The notes under the pieces are model-generated. The model was not told the DNA's origin. It searched no databases and saw nothing but the letters and a program-made list of their open reading frames with translations. Shown one piece after another: positions 1 through 6,988 of a stretch of 11,089 bases of DNA (the stretch's first letter is position 1; each line of letters begins with the position of its first letter). A program made the position numbers and the translations under genes. Source of the stretch: Gemmatimonadales bacterium (GTDB taxonomy: Bacteria > Gemmatimonadota > Gemmatimonadetes > Gemmatimonadales > GWC2-71-9); NCBI GenBank assembly GCA_013813675.1, contig JACCRH010000114.1, positions 1-11,089 on the forward strand, read 5' to 3'.

Positions 1-85
1 GCTCGGGATGACACGCCGCTCGGGATGACACGCCGCTCGGGATGACACACCGCTCGGGATGACACGCCGCTCGGGATGACACCCC
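1..85. repeat. Five-copy 17-bp tandem repeat at the window edge
   Basis: Five head-to-tail copies of GCTCGGGATGACACGCC lie at 1-17, 18-34, 35-51, 52-68 and 69-85. Copies 3 (ACACC) and 5 (ACCCC) each differ by one base. The array starts at base 1, so it may continue leftwards. Read on the other strand, the unit contains TGTCATCCCGAGC, which matches the usual head of the dispersed 'HPERSEG' intergenic repeat (TGTCATCCTGAGCG...) and resembles the arm at 2699-2730 (CGCTCAGGGTGACATT on the plus strand). I infer that it is a tandemly multiplied fragment of that element. The unit is not a multiple of 3 and lies upstream of the first gene, so it is not coding. Confidence 0.93.
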
Positions 86-149
86 GCGGGAGGCGGACTC
101 ACGATTTTGGGTGTAACGTATCTCCAGGCCCCGACCGAGGAGGTACCCC

Positions 150-533
150 GTGCTCGCCCGTTCTCTGCCTTTGGCTTTCGCCCTGGCCCTGCCGCTGGCC
201 GCCGCTCCCGCCGGCGCGCAAACTGCGGTCCCCATCTCGACCTGCGACACCGATGCCCTCTGCGGCCGGGTACCCCGGCCGGTCGGCCTCTACATTCGCG
301 CCGTCGAAGACGACGGGCGCTATCTCGCGCTGGAGGACGGGTCCCTCTGGGAAGTCGAGATCTCCGACCGCGCCACCACCGCCTCCTGGATAGCCGACGA
401 TTTCGTGAATCTCGGCTGGATTGCCGCCCCGCGGGGTGACTTCGAATACCTGCTGACCCGGGTGGGCGACCTGGAGCAGCGGGCGGCGGTCCGGCTGGCC
501 GGACGGAGGCCCGGACCCGGCGCTCAGGAGTAG
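150..533 (+). CDS. Small secreted protein of unknown function
   Basis: This encodes 127 residues starting at GTG 150. GAGGAGG (137-143) precedes the start by 6 nt, which decides it. Residues 1-23 form a clear Sec signal peptide: a short n-region with Arg4, an Ala/Leu-rich core and a cut near PAGAQ. The mature part is about 100 residues and acidic, with two cysteines (near CDTDALC) that could form a disulfide after export, and short alternating segments that suggest beta structure. I recognise no domain and propose no function. The 3' end overlaps the convergent FRG gene by 10 bp (524-533). The stretch just upstream (about 101-123) is the least GC-rich part of the leader and could hold the promoter, but no clean -35/-10 pair is visible. 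The gene is well supported by its start signal and signal peptide. Confidence 0.8.
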   Translation: MLARSLPLAFALALPLAAAPAGAQTAVPISTCDTDALCGRVPRPVGLYIRAVEDDGRYLALEDGSLWEVEISDRATTASWIADDFVNLGWIAAPRGDFEYLLTRVGDLEQRAAVRLAGRRPGPGAQE

Positions 534-1321
534 TACCGCCGGAGGTACGCGGCCAGGCCGTCCAGGTCGGGAAAGAGCCGCCGCTCGTCCACGCTCACCA
601 GGTCGAGCTGGTCGCGCAGGCGGCCGACGTCCCGGGCGGGGATCACGAACCGGGTCAGTGCCGAGCGGAGGCCGATCGCTTCGAGAAACGAATCGAACGG
701 CTGCCGGTTGTCGGAGCAGAGCGTGAAGGTCGCCGCCTGGGTGGCGATGCGCGCGTCGAGTGATGGCGGCTCGATCATGCAGGCGAATTGGCGCTCTCGC
801 GTCCTGGGCTCGAACAGAGCCCAGGGCGTGAAGCCGCCCTCCTGTCCGAAGACTCCCTCCAGATCCTGAATCAGCAGCGCGCGCTCGGGCAACCGGAAGA
901 AGCGGTGTACCGCCTTCCAGTCGAGCCGCCACACCGCCCGGTCGGCGCTGGGGTTTCCCTCGACCGTGGCGAAATGAGCCGCCACCATCGGGGAGTAGGT
1001 CCAGTCGAGCAGTCGGGTCGGCAGGCCGTGATGCTGTGCGGCGATCAGAACCTCCCAGTCGTTGACTGGCGCCGCCTGGAAGAACGGCCGGGAGTAGCGG
1101 ATGAAGTTCCGAAGGACGTGCTCCTCGAGATCGGCCTTGCCGTGCGCCGGCGCCACGCCGCCCAGCGTGTCCAGGCTGGTAAGCAGCGGCCAGGTCGCGT
1201 CCCCCGCGCCGCGGTAGACGCCGCTGTCGCGGTGCCGTCCGGTCGTCGGATCGGGGCTGGCCGGAGTGACCTTGGCGATCAGATCGGCCAGGCTGCTGAT
1301 CTCTACGGTGGTGATGGACAT
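524..1321 (-). CDS. FRG domain-containing protein
   Basis: This encodes 265 residues from ATG 1321, with AGGAAA eight nt upstream. The FRG family is recognised by an N-terminal (F/Y)RG motif, seen here as VYRGAG at 35-40, and by the signature QHHGLPTRLLDWT at 96-108. Further support comes from the QAATFTLC segment at 194-201 and the family-like C-terminus LFPDLDGLAAYLRR (about 249-262). The length is typical of a stand-alone FRG protein. There is no signal peptide or membrane segment, so it should be cytoplasmic. The biochemical role of the family is not settled; members often occur in variable or defence-related gene neighbourhoods. Here it is solitary: it converges with a secreted protein gene and diverges (84-bp gap) from a 79-residue gene, with no other defence genes in view. 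Family assignment is firm and function is open. Confidence 0.9.
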   Translation of the reverse strand: MSITTVEISSLADLIAKVTPASPDPTTGRHRDSGVYRGAGDATWPLLTSLDTLGGVAPAHGKADLEEHVLRNFIRYSRPFFQAAPVNDWEVLIAAQHHGLPTRLLDWTYSPMVAAHFATVEGNPSADRAVWRLDWKAVHRFFRLPERALLIQDLEGVFGQEGGFTPWALFEPRTRERQFACMIEPPSLDARIATQAATFTLCSDNRQPFDSFLEAIGLRSALTRFVIPARDVGRLRDQLDLVSVDERRLFPDLDGLAAYLRRYYS

Positions 1322-1405
1322 GGCCCGGCTTTCCTGTGATCTGCGTCCTAGCCCGGTCTTCCCGCTGGGCCGAACGTGCCTGAAGCTTCTTCAAGGACGG
1401 TGGCG

Positions 1406-1645
1406 ATGGCGGTTCGAGAAGCGCGACTCCGACCCGAGTGGGCCGATATCTACCCCGGTGTGCAGCCCGATGTCTGGCACGTGGCGGCGGAGCTGGTGCC
1501 TCGGGTCCTGCGCCACAGCCTCCAGAGCCAGCGGAGCTGGGAGTTCACCCGCCGGATTCTGGTGGACGACCACTTCGAGTTCCGCGGCGGACGCGCTCGC
1601 GACGCGAGCTGGACCGGGATTCTCTCCCGGGTGGAAGATGCCTGA
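1406..1645 (+). CDS. Small hypothetical protein, 79 aa
   Basis: I do not recognise this protein. The start is set at ATG 1406 because AAGGA (1393-1397) lies 8 nt upstream; an in-frame GTG at 1376 has no ribosome-binding site. The product is 79 residues, soluble, with no signal peptide or membrane helix. It has an N-terminal run REARLRPEWADIYPGVQPDVW, a helical Ala/Val/Leu middle, and the ending VDDHFEFRGG-RARDASWTGILSRVEDA. The compact charged and aromatic pattern (EWADIYP, WEFTRRIL, DDHFEFRGG) looks like a real folded domain. It is divergent from the FRG gene and ends 39 bp before gluQ on the same strand, so it may be cotranscribed with gluQ. Confidence 0.65.
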   Translation: MAVREARLRPEWADIYPGVQPDVWHVAAELVPRVLRHSLQSQRSWEFTRRILVDDHFEFRGGRARDASWTGILSRVEDA

Positions 1646-1684
1646 CGCCGCCGAGTTCCTCCAGAGCGCGGCGGCATCGAGCGC

Positions 1685-2638
1685 GTGACGCTCGGCCCCA
1701 TGGCTCCGCTCGATCTGGCCGTGCTCCGCGGCCGGTTGCCTTCCAACCCCATCACCCGATTCGCCCCCAGTCCGACGGGGTATCTCCATCTGGGCCACGT
1801 CGCCAACGCGGTCTACGTCTGGGGCGTGACCCGCGCGCTGGGCGGTCGGGTGCTGCTCCGAGTGGAGGACCACGACCGCGGACGGTCGCGCCCCGAATAC
1901 GAGGCCGCCGCGCTCGAAGACCTCGAGTGGCTGGGCCTCGCCCCCGATCTGGGCTCGCCCGCCGAGCTGCGCCGCGGCGCCTCGACTCATCGGCAGAGCG
2001 ACTGTGACGCGGTGTACCGGGCAGCGCTGGAGAAGCTCGCCGCGTCCGCCCCGGTCTACGGCTGCGACTGTAGCCGGAAGGACATCGCGGCCGAAGGGGG
2101 AGACACGGCGGATCAGGAGACCCGATACTCGGGGCGCTGCCGCGAGCGGGGCCTCGCCCCGACCGGCGCGAGAGGCATCCGCGTAATGCTGGAGCCGGGC
2201 ATGGAGCGGTTCACCGATGCGCTGCTGGGGCCGGTGACGCAGGCCCCGTCGGAGCAGTGCGGCGACCTGCTGCTGCGCGACCGCACCGGCAACTGGACCT
2301 ACCAGTTCGCCGTGGTGGCGGACGACGGGCGGCACGGGGTAGACCTGGTCATCCGCGGGGAAGACCTGCTGCCCTCGACCGGCCGGCAGGTCCGGCTGTC
2401 CCGCATGCTGGGCCGGGAGCGCCCGCCGGTCTTCCTCCACCACCCGCTGCTCCGGAAGGAGGACGGAGCCAAGCTCAGCAAATCGAGCGGCGACACCGGC
2501 ATTAGGGAGCTGCGGCAGGCGGGGGCGTCACCCGAGACCGTGTTGGGCCGTGCGGCGTGGTTAGCGGGAGTGGTGGACGCGGTGAGACCGGTGGCGGCGG
2601 AGGAGCTGGGGTCGCTGTTCAGCGATGAGGCGCGATGA
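1685..2638 (+). CDS. gluQ: Glutamyl-Q tRNA(Asp) synthetase
   Basis: This is a class I synthetase-like enzyme of 317 residues that attaches glutamate to the queuosine base at position 34 of tRNA(Asp), in the cytoplasm. It is essentially a GluRS catalytic domain without the anticodon-binding domain, and its length is close to E. coli YadB. Visible motifs are RFAPSPTG (about 25-32), the HIGH-type HLGH (35-38), a zinc site with Cys127, Cys129, Tyr148 and Cys152 (CDC, then YSGRC), RGEDLLPSTGRQ (224-235) and the KMSKS-type KLSKS (263-267). HLGH is nearer to GluRS than the HFGS of E. coli YadB. The GTG at 1685 and an in-frame ATG at 1700 are both possible; neither has a good ribosome-binding site, and both precede the first conserved residue. 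The 79-aa gene lies upstream and a repeat hairpin lies 21 bp downstream. No queuosine synthesis gene is visible. A truncated discriminating GluRS is the less likely alternative. Confidence 0.9.
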   Translation: MTLGPMAPLDLAVLRGRLPSNPITRFAPSPTGYLHLGHVANAVYVWGVTRALGGRVLLRVEDHDRGRSRPEYEAAALEDLEWLGLAPDLGSPAELRRGASTHRQSDCDAVYRAALEKLAASAPVYGCDCSRKDIAAEGGDTADQETRYSGRCRERGLAPTGARGIRVMLEPGMERFTDALLGPVTQAPSEQCGDLLLRDRTGNWTYQFAVVADDGRHGVDLVIRGEDLLPSTGRQVRLSRMLGRERPPVFLHHPLLRKEDGAKLSKSSGDTGIRELRQAGASPETVLGRAAWLAGVVDAVRPVAAEELGSLFSDEAR

Positions 2639-2659
2639 TGAGGCGCGGTGAGGCACCAC

Positions 2660-2730
2660 ATTATCACCCTGAAAGAAGTGAAGGGGCCATACCCGCGCAT
2701 GGCCCCCCTCGCTACGCTCAGGGTGACATT
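2660..2730. repeat. Inverted pair of 'HPERSEG'-type repeats (hairpin)
   Basis: The left arm (2660-2690) and the reverse complement of the right arm (2699-2730) match at about 24 of 31 positions. They share the core TCACCCTGA and a GGGG...CCAT end, and flank an 8-nt loop (2691-2698). Read in the plus strand, the left arm encodes HPERSEG, the peptide by which this dispersed intergenic repeat is often noticed in high-GC soil bacteria. The right arm runs into the 3' end of the M61 peptidase gene and supplies its last codons and its TGA stop (2718-2720). It sits exactly between two convergent transcripts. Confidence 0.85.
2660..2730. terminator. Possible bidirectional terminator formed by the repeat hairpin
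   Basis: The hairpin lies between the gluQ stop (2638) and the stop of the convergent M61 gene (2718), where transcription from both sides must end. The inner stem is very GC-rich (GGGGCCAT pairing with ATGGCCCC around the loop). No U-tract follows on either strand, so it does not match a textbook intrinsic terminator; the role is inferred from position and stem strength. Confidence 0.35.
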
Positions 2731-4580
2731 CTCGTCACTCCAGTCAAGATCCCGTGCCGTACCCGGGCCGCCTTCGCGCTCGCCCGCGCGTCGGCCGCGA
2801 GCCGATTCTCCACCCTAGCGAACAACTTCACCCTGCCGTGCAGGGTGAGCGTGTCGGTGCCGCGACGCACCCGGATCGGCAAGCTGTCTCCGTCGTTCTT
2901 CCCGAAGCGCGCCCGGAACGCGGTGCCGAAGTCCGGATCGAGGATCGGGACGTCGCCCAGTGCGAGGAGGTGGTCGCCCACCTTCACCCCCGCCTCCTGC
3001 GCCACGCCGCCGGCCTGCACGTCCTGCACCACGATCGCCCCGGCCGAGTCCTGTCTCGTGGCGATCCCCACCCTCGGCTCGCGCACGGTGTCGGCCACCT
3101 GCCGCAGCCCCACCCGCGGCAGAATGTCGCTCCAGGGGAACGGCTCGCGCCCGTCGATATACCTGGCGTTGAACTCGGTGAACGAGCGGCCGCCCGCGGC
3201 GCGGCTCACCGCGCCCCACCACTCGGCGGCGGTGAAGCCGCGTCCCTTCTTGTAGGCCGAGCGATAGAGCTCCCGCATCACATCGTCCAGCGACCGGCGG
3301 TTGTCGCTCGCGTCCCGGATCAGCACGTCCAGCATAAAGCCCGCGAGCGATCCCTTGGGATAGTACTGGTACTGAGTCCCGTCGATCGGCCCGATCCAGG
3401 TCGAGAGCGAGGCGTCCTCCAATGCGATGGCCGGCTCGGAGGCGACCTGCGCCATCTTCTCGCCGGTGAGCGCCAGGAAGCCCACCGAATCCACCACCCC
3501 GCCGCGCACCAGCGCCAGGTCGGCGTAGTAGTCGGTGATCCCCTCGCTCACCCAGAGCCAGGGGGTGGGCTGGGGCCCGGCGTAGCGGTAGGGCCAGAGG
3601 TCGGCGGGCCGGAGCCGCTTCACGTTCCAGGCGTGGAAGATCTCGTGGTCGGTGATCGACGCCAGAATCGGATTGCCGATGAATCCGGGGTTGTAGATCC
3701 CCAGGTGGGAGTTGGAGTGCTCCAGCGCGCTCCCGCCGCCGTACTCCTGGGTGAAGACCTGCAGGGTGGTGTAGCTGCTCCACGGCGTCTCCTGGAACAC
3801 CGCCGTCATCCTGGGCACCGTCTTGGCGATCTGGTCCCAGAGCAGCGCCCGCGCCGGCCCCGCCATCGCGCCGGCGGGATAGGTGGCGAGCCGGGTCCAC
3901 TTGCCGTCCACCTGCATGCTGTCGAGGTCGAACCGCCCGACGAAGAACGGCTGGTCCACCAGGTCGTGATAGTTGCCCTCGCGATAGGTGCCGGGCGCGG
4001 CGCCCGATTGCATCCCGGTCGCGACCAGCCACCCCGGCTGGGTCTTCACCGTCACCGTGGCTGGAAAGCTCAGCTCCCGCCCTTCGGGGTAGAGGAAGAC
4101 ATTGGTGCCGTTGAAGAAGCCGAAGTCGGGCCGGCTCCACGCCAGGGCGTTGTCGAGGCTGTCAGCCCGGTAGTCGAAGCCCACGGTCACTCCGCGCGCG
4201 CCCGCGGGATCGATCCGCCAGGTATCGTAGTCCAGCTTGTCCCAGTCGAGAGTCTTGCCGCCCGCGGTGGCGGTGAACCCGGTGACGAAACGCGCGAAGT
4301 TGCTGATCTCGTACGAGCCCGGCGTCCAGGTGGGAAGCGACAGCAACACCGGCCCCGGTCCACCGACGTCGAAGCTCAGCGCGACCTTGATGGTTCGCCT
4401 GGCCGCAGAGGCCGAATCGAAGGTCACCTCGTACCGCAGGTTGCCCAGCGGCGCCGAGCGCGGGGGGCCGGCCGCCGCCGCCTGCCGCTGGGCGGAGGCC
4501 GGAGCGGGGAGCAGGACGCCGGCGGCGAGCGCCGCCGCGACGAGCGAAGTGATCGATGTCATGGAGAGCTGCCGGTTCAC
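2718..4580 (-). CDS. Exported M61 glycyl aminopeptidase with PDZ domain
   Basis: This 620-residue zinc metallopeptidase belongs to family M61, which removes N-terminal residues (Gly/Ala preferred in studied members) from peptides. Residues 1-31 are a Sec signal peptide ending ASAQ, so it acts in the periplasm or outside. The N-terminal beta domain spans about 45-220. The catalytic part has GGGSALEHSNS (281-291) and the zinc motif HEIFHAWN (His312, Glu313, His316), with Glu346 in WVSEG as the likely third ligand. A PDZ domain covers about 500-590 (GAIVVQDV...AGVKVGDHLLALG). The GTG start forms a 4-bp GTGA overlap with the symporter stop, which implies translational coupling; starting at ATG 4562 would lose the Arg of the signal n-region. 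The last residues (RMSP) and the stop lie within the repeat at 2699-2730. Length and motifs are complete. Confidence 0.93.
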   Translation of the reverse strand: MNRQLSMTSITSLVAAALAAGVLLPAPASAQRQAAAAGPPRSAPLGNLRYEVTFDSASAARRTIKVALSFDVGGPGPVLLSLPTWTPGSYEISNFARFVTGFTATAGGKTLDWDKLDYDTWRIDPAGARGVTVGFDYRADSLDNALAWSRPDFGFFNGTNVFLYPEGRELSFPATVTVKTQPGWLVATGMQSGAAPGTYREGNYHDLVDQPFFVGRFDLDSMQVDGKWTRLATYPAGAMAGPARALLWDQIAKTVPRMTAVFQETPWSSYTTLQVFTQEYGGGSALEHSNSHLGIYNPGFIGNPILASITDHEIFHAWNVKRLRPADLWPYRYAGPQPTPWLWVSEGITDYYADLALVRGGVVDSVGFLALTGEKMAQVASEPAIALEDASLSTWIGPIDGTQYQYYPKGSLAGFMLDVLIRDASDNRRSLDDVMRELYRSAYKKGRGFTAAEWWGAVSRAAGGRSFTEFNARYIDGREPFPWSDILPRVGLRQVADTVREPRVGIATRQDSAGAIVVQDVQAGGVAQEAGVKVGDHLLALGDVPILDPDFGTAFRARFGKNDGDSLPIRVRRGTDTLTLHGRVKLFARVENRLAADARASAKAARVRHGILTGVTRMSP

Positions 4581-5872
4581 CGAAGGGGTTCCGTTGCCGG
4601 CGCGGGCGCCGCCAGAGGGAGAGGAATCGTGGCGCCCACGGGGCCCAGCTCGCCCTCCCAGCGGGCCACCACGGCGGCCGCGAGGCAGTTGCCGACCACG
4701 TTCACCGTGGTGCGGGCCATGTCCATCAGCTCGTCCACCCCGAGGATCACGGCCACGCCCTCGAGCGGAAGCCCGAAGCTGGAGAGGGTGCCGGCCAGCA
4801 CCACCAGCGACGCCCGGGGCACGCCGGCGACGCCCTTACTGGTTACCAGCAGCGTCAGCATCATGATCAGCTGCTGGCCCAGGCTCATCTCGATCCCCGC
4901 GGCCTGGGCCACGAACAGCGAGGCCACACCGAGGTAGAGGGTCGAGCCGTCGAGATTGAAGGAATAGCCCGTCGGAATCACGAAGGCGACGATGCGCCGG
5001 GGCACGCCGAACTCGATCATCCGCTGCATCGCGATGGGCAGCGCGGCGTCGGAGCTGGTGGTGGTAAAGGCGATGACCGCCGGGTCCTTCACCTGGCGCA
5101 CGAATGCGCGGAGCGGCAGCCGGGCCAGCAGCGCCGCCGGCACCAGGGCGACGAGCACGAACACCAGGAGCGCGCCGTAGAGCGTGAGCACCAGCTTGCC
5201 CAGGTTCACCACCACGTCGATCCCGCTGTGCCCCACCGTCACCGCCATCGCGGCCCCGATGCCGATCGGCGCGTAGTGCATGATGATGCCCACGAACTTG
5301 AACATCACCTCCGCCACGCCCTCGGCGAAGCCGAGGATCGCCTCTTTGGGCCGCCCCTTGATCCGGGTGAGCGCGACGGCGAAGAGCACGCTCCAGAACA
5401 CCACCTGGAGCACCTCGTTCCTGGCGGCGGCGTCGAAGAAGCTGCTGGGAACGACGTGCTCCAGGAAGCTTCCGAACGTCATCGCGCCCCCGGGGGCGGG
5501 GGCGCTCGGATCGGGCGGCGGAAGACTCACCCCATCGCCCGGGCGCACCAGGTTGCCCGCGAGCAGGCCGATCGCCAGCGCCACCGTGGTCATCACCCAG
5601 AAATAACCGAGCGACTTGATCGCCAGCCGGCCGATCCGCTTGAGGTCGTCGCCGTGCCCCGCGATGCCCATCACCAGCGTCCCGAAGATGAGCGGGGCGA
5701 CGATCGACTTGATCATCCGGAGGAAGATGCTGGAGAGCGGCTTGAGGACCGGGGAGAAGTCGCGGTCGGGCCGCACGTTGTCGGCCCAGCCGACCAGGAT
5801 CCCCACCACCATCCCGACCAAGATCCAGTGGGTCAGGGTGAGCTTGCGGAGCAGGCGCCACATGGTCGCCAC
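4577..5872 (-). CDS. Dicarboxylate/amino acid:cation symporter (DAACS/SDF family)
   Basis: This 431-residue inner-membrane secondary transporter is of the GltP/DctA/GltPh type and imports acidic amino acids or C4-dicarboxylates with H+ or Na+. Eight helices plus two re-entrant hairpins are expected; clear hydrophobic segments start at about 15, 58, 88, 155, 190 and 225. Hairpin 1 carries TTTSSDAALP (270-279), helix 7 carries NLDGST (306-311), hairpin 2 carries GVAGVPRAS (347-355), and helix 8 carries DMARTTVNVVGN (384-395). By comparison with GltPh, Asp384 and Arg387 match substrate-binding D394 and R397, while Asn395 replaces the sodium ligand D405. Asn here is known from proton-coupled members, so proton coupling is likely but inferred. 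The GTG start at 5872 abuts the transaldolase stop; ATG 5863 is an alternative. The substrate (glutamate, aspartate or dicarboxylate) cannot be decided from sequence. Confidence 0.92.
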   Translation of the reverse strand: MATMWRLLRKLTLTHWILVGMVVGILVGWADNVRPDRDFSPVLKPLSSIFLRMIKSIVAPLIFGTLVMGIAGHGDDLKRIGRLAIKSLGYFWVMTTVALAIGLLAGNLVRPGDGVSLPPPDPSAPAPGGAMTFGSFLEHVVPSSFFDAAARNEVLQVVFWSVLFAVALTRIKGRPKEAILGFAEGVAEVMFKFVGIIMHYAPIGIGAAMAVTVGHSGIDVVVNLGKLVLTLYGALLVFVLVALVPAALLARLPLRAFVRQVKDPAVIAFTTTSSDAALPIAMQRMIEFGVPRRIVAFVIPTGYSFNLDGSTLYLGVASLFVAQAAGIEMSLGQQLIMMLTLLVTSKGVAGVPRASLVVLAGTLSSFGLPLEGVAVILGVDELMDMARTTVNVVGNCLAAAVVARWEGELGPVGATIPLPLAAPAPATEPLR

Positions 5873-6982
5873 TCAGCGGCCCACCAGCTCGCCGGCCTTG
5901 GCCTCGATCCCCGAGAGCAGCGACTGGTGCGACGCGGCGAACTTCGCGACTCCATCCTCTTCCAGCTCCCGGGTGACGGCCCCGAGGTCGATGCCCGCCG
6001 TGGCGAGCGCCTTCATCTGAGCCGGCGCCTTGGCGATGCTCTCGCGGATCCGGACCGCCGGCCGCCCGTGGTCGCGATAGGCCGCGAAGGTCTCGGGCGG
6101 CAGGGTGTTGACGGTGCGCGGGGCGACCAGCGCCTCGACGTAGTAGGTGTCGGGGTAGTGCGGATCCTTGGTGCTGGTGGAGGCCCAGAGCGGGCGCTGC
6201 GGCCGCGCGCCCGCCTTGGTCAGCTGGTCCCACCGCGGGGTGCCGAGCGACCACTCGAAGAGCCGGTAGGCGGCGGAGGCGTTGGCGATGGCGGCCTGGC
6301 CGCGCAGCAGCGACGGCGGGTTGGCGCCGGCGCGGTCGAGCAGCGGATCCACCTTGGCGTCCACCCGGCTCACGAAGAAGCTCGCCACCGACGCCACCGG
6401 CTCCAGCGCCAGTCCCCGGTCCAGCCGCCGCTCCATGCCGGTGAGCCAGGCCTCGATCACGGCGGCGTAGCGCTCGACCGAGAACAGCAGCGTCACGTTG
6501 ACGCTGATCCCGTCGGCGATGCACCAGGTGATCGCGGGGAGGCCGGCCGCCGTGCCAGGAATCTTGATCATGGCGTTGGGGCGGTCCACCGCCGCCCACA
6601 GCCGCTCGGCCTCGTGGATCGTCGCCTCGCTGTCGCCGGCCAGTGCCGGCGAGACCTCCAGCGATACCTGGCCGTCGAGTCCCCGGGTCTCCCGGTGCAG
6701 CTCGGCGAACTCGTCGCAGGCCGCGCGCACGTCCGCCACTGCGAGCGTCTCGAAGATCTCGGCCGGGCTCCGGCCTTCCCGGCTGAACCGGCGGATGTCG
6801 TCGTCGTAGGACCGGCTCCCCGCCACCGCCTTCTCGAAGATCGTCGGGTTCGACGTCATCCCGCGGAGCCCGTCTTCCCGGATCAGCCGGGCCAGCTCGC
6901 CCGAGGCCACCAGGTCGCGGGTGATGTAGTCGTACCAGGGACTCTGCCCCAGCTCACCCAGCCGCACCAATGGATTCATCAT
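5873..6982 (-). CDS. tal: Transaldolase
   Basis: This 369-residue cytoplasmic enzyme of the non-oxidative pentose phosphate pathway transfers a dihydroxyacetone unit between sedoheptulose 7-phosphate and glyceraldehyde 3-phosphate. It is of the longer class also found in actinobacteria and cyanobacteria, not the E. coli TalB type: it opens NPLVRLGELGQSPWYDYI. It carries GMTSNPTIFEKA (41-52), the Schiff-base lysine Lys140 in NAMIKIPGT (136-144), GISVNVTLLFS (158-168) and ASTSTKDP (267-274). Two adjacent ATGs are at 6982 and 6979; a GAGGG-rich leader precedes them. The gene starts 6 bp after the transketolase stop and its own stop directly abuts the GTG of the symporter, so all are one operon. 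All key motifs are present. Confidence 0.96.
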   Translation of the reverse strand: MMNPLVRLGELGQSPWYDYITRDLVASGELARLIREDGLRGMTSNPTIFEKAVAGSRSYDDDIRRFSREGRSPAEIFETLAVADVRAACDEFAELHRETRGLDGQVSLEVSPALAGDSEATIHEAERLWAAVDRPNAMIKIPGTAAGLPAITWCIADGISVNVTLLFSVERYAAVIEAWLTGMERRLDRGLALEPVASVASFFVSRVDAKVDPLLDRAGANPPSLLRGQAAIANASAAYRLFEWSLGTPRWDQLTKAGARPQRPLWASTSTKDPHYPDTYYVEALVAPRTVNTLPPETFAAYRDHGRPAVRIRESIAKAPAQMKALATAGIDLGAVTRELEEDGVAKFAASHQSLLSGIEAKAGELVGR

Positions 6983-6988
6983 CCCTCG

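Noticed and set aside
1..85. CRISPR array
   Set aside because: The 17-bp units are directly adjacent with no spacers, and no cas gene is in view; this is a plain tandem repeat.
99..1394. 431-codon open frame on the minus strand over the FRG and secreted-protein genes
   Set aside because: It lies in another frame of the FRG gene, is Arg/Gly/Pro-rich, and would contradict the strong start and signal peptide of the gene at 150-533.
2635..3255. Plus-strand frame beginning MMRRGEAPHYHPERSEG
   Set aside because: The HPERSEG peptide is the translation of the dispersed repeat, and the rest is antisense to the M61 C-terminus; it is not a gene.
2754..4937. 727-codon open frame on the plus strand
   Set aside because: It is antisense to the M61 and symporter genes, which carry full family motifs. 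Its translation is dominated by Arg, His, Gly, Pro and Glu, as expected of antisense frames in GC-rich DNA.
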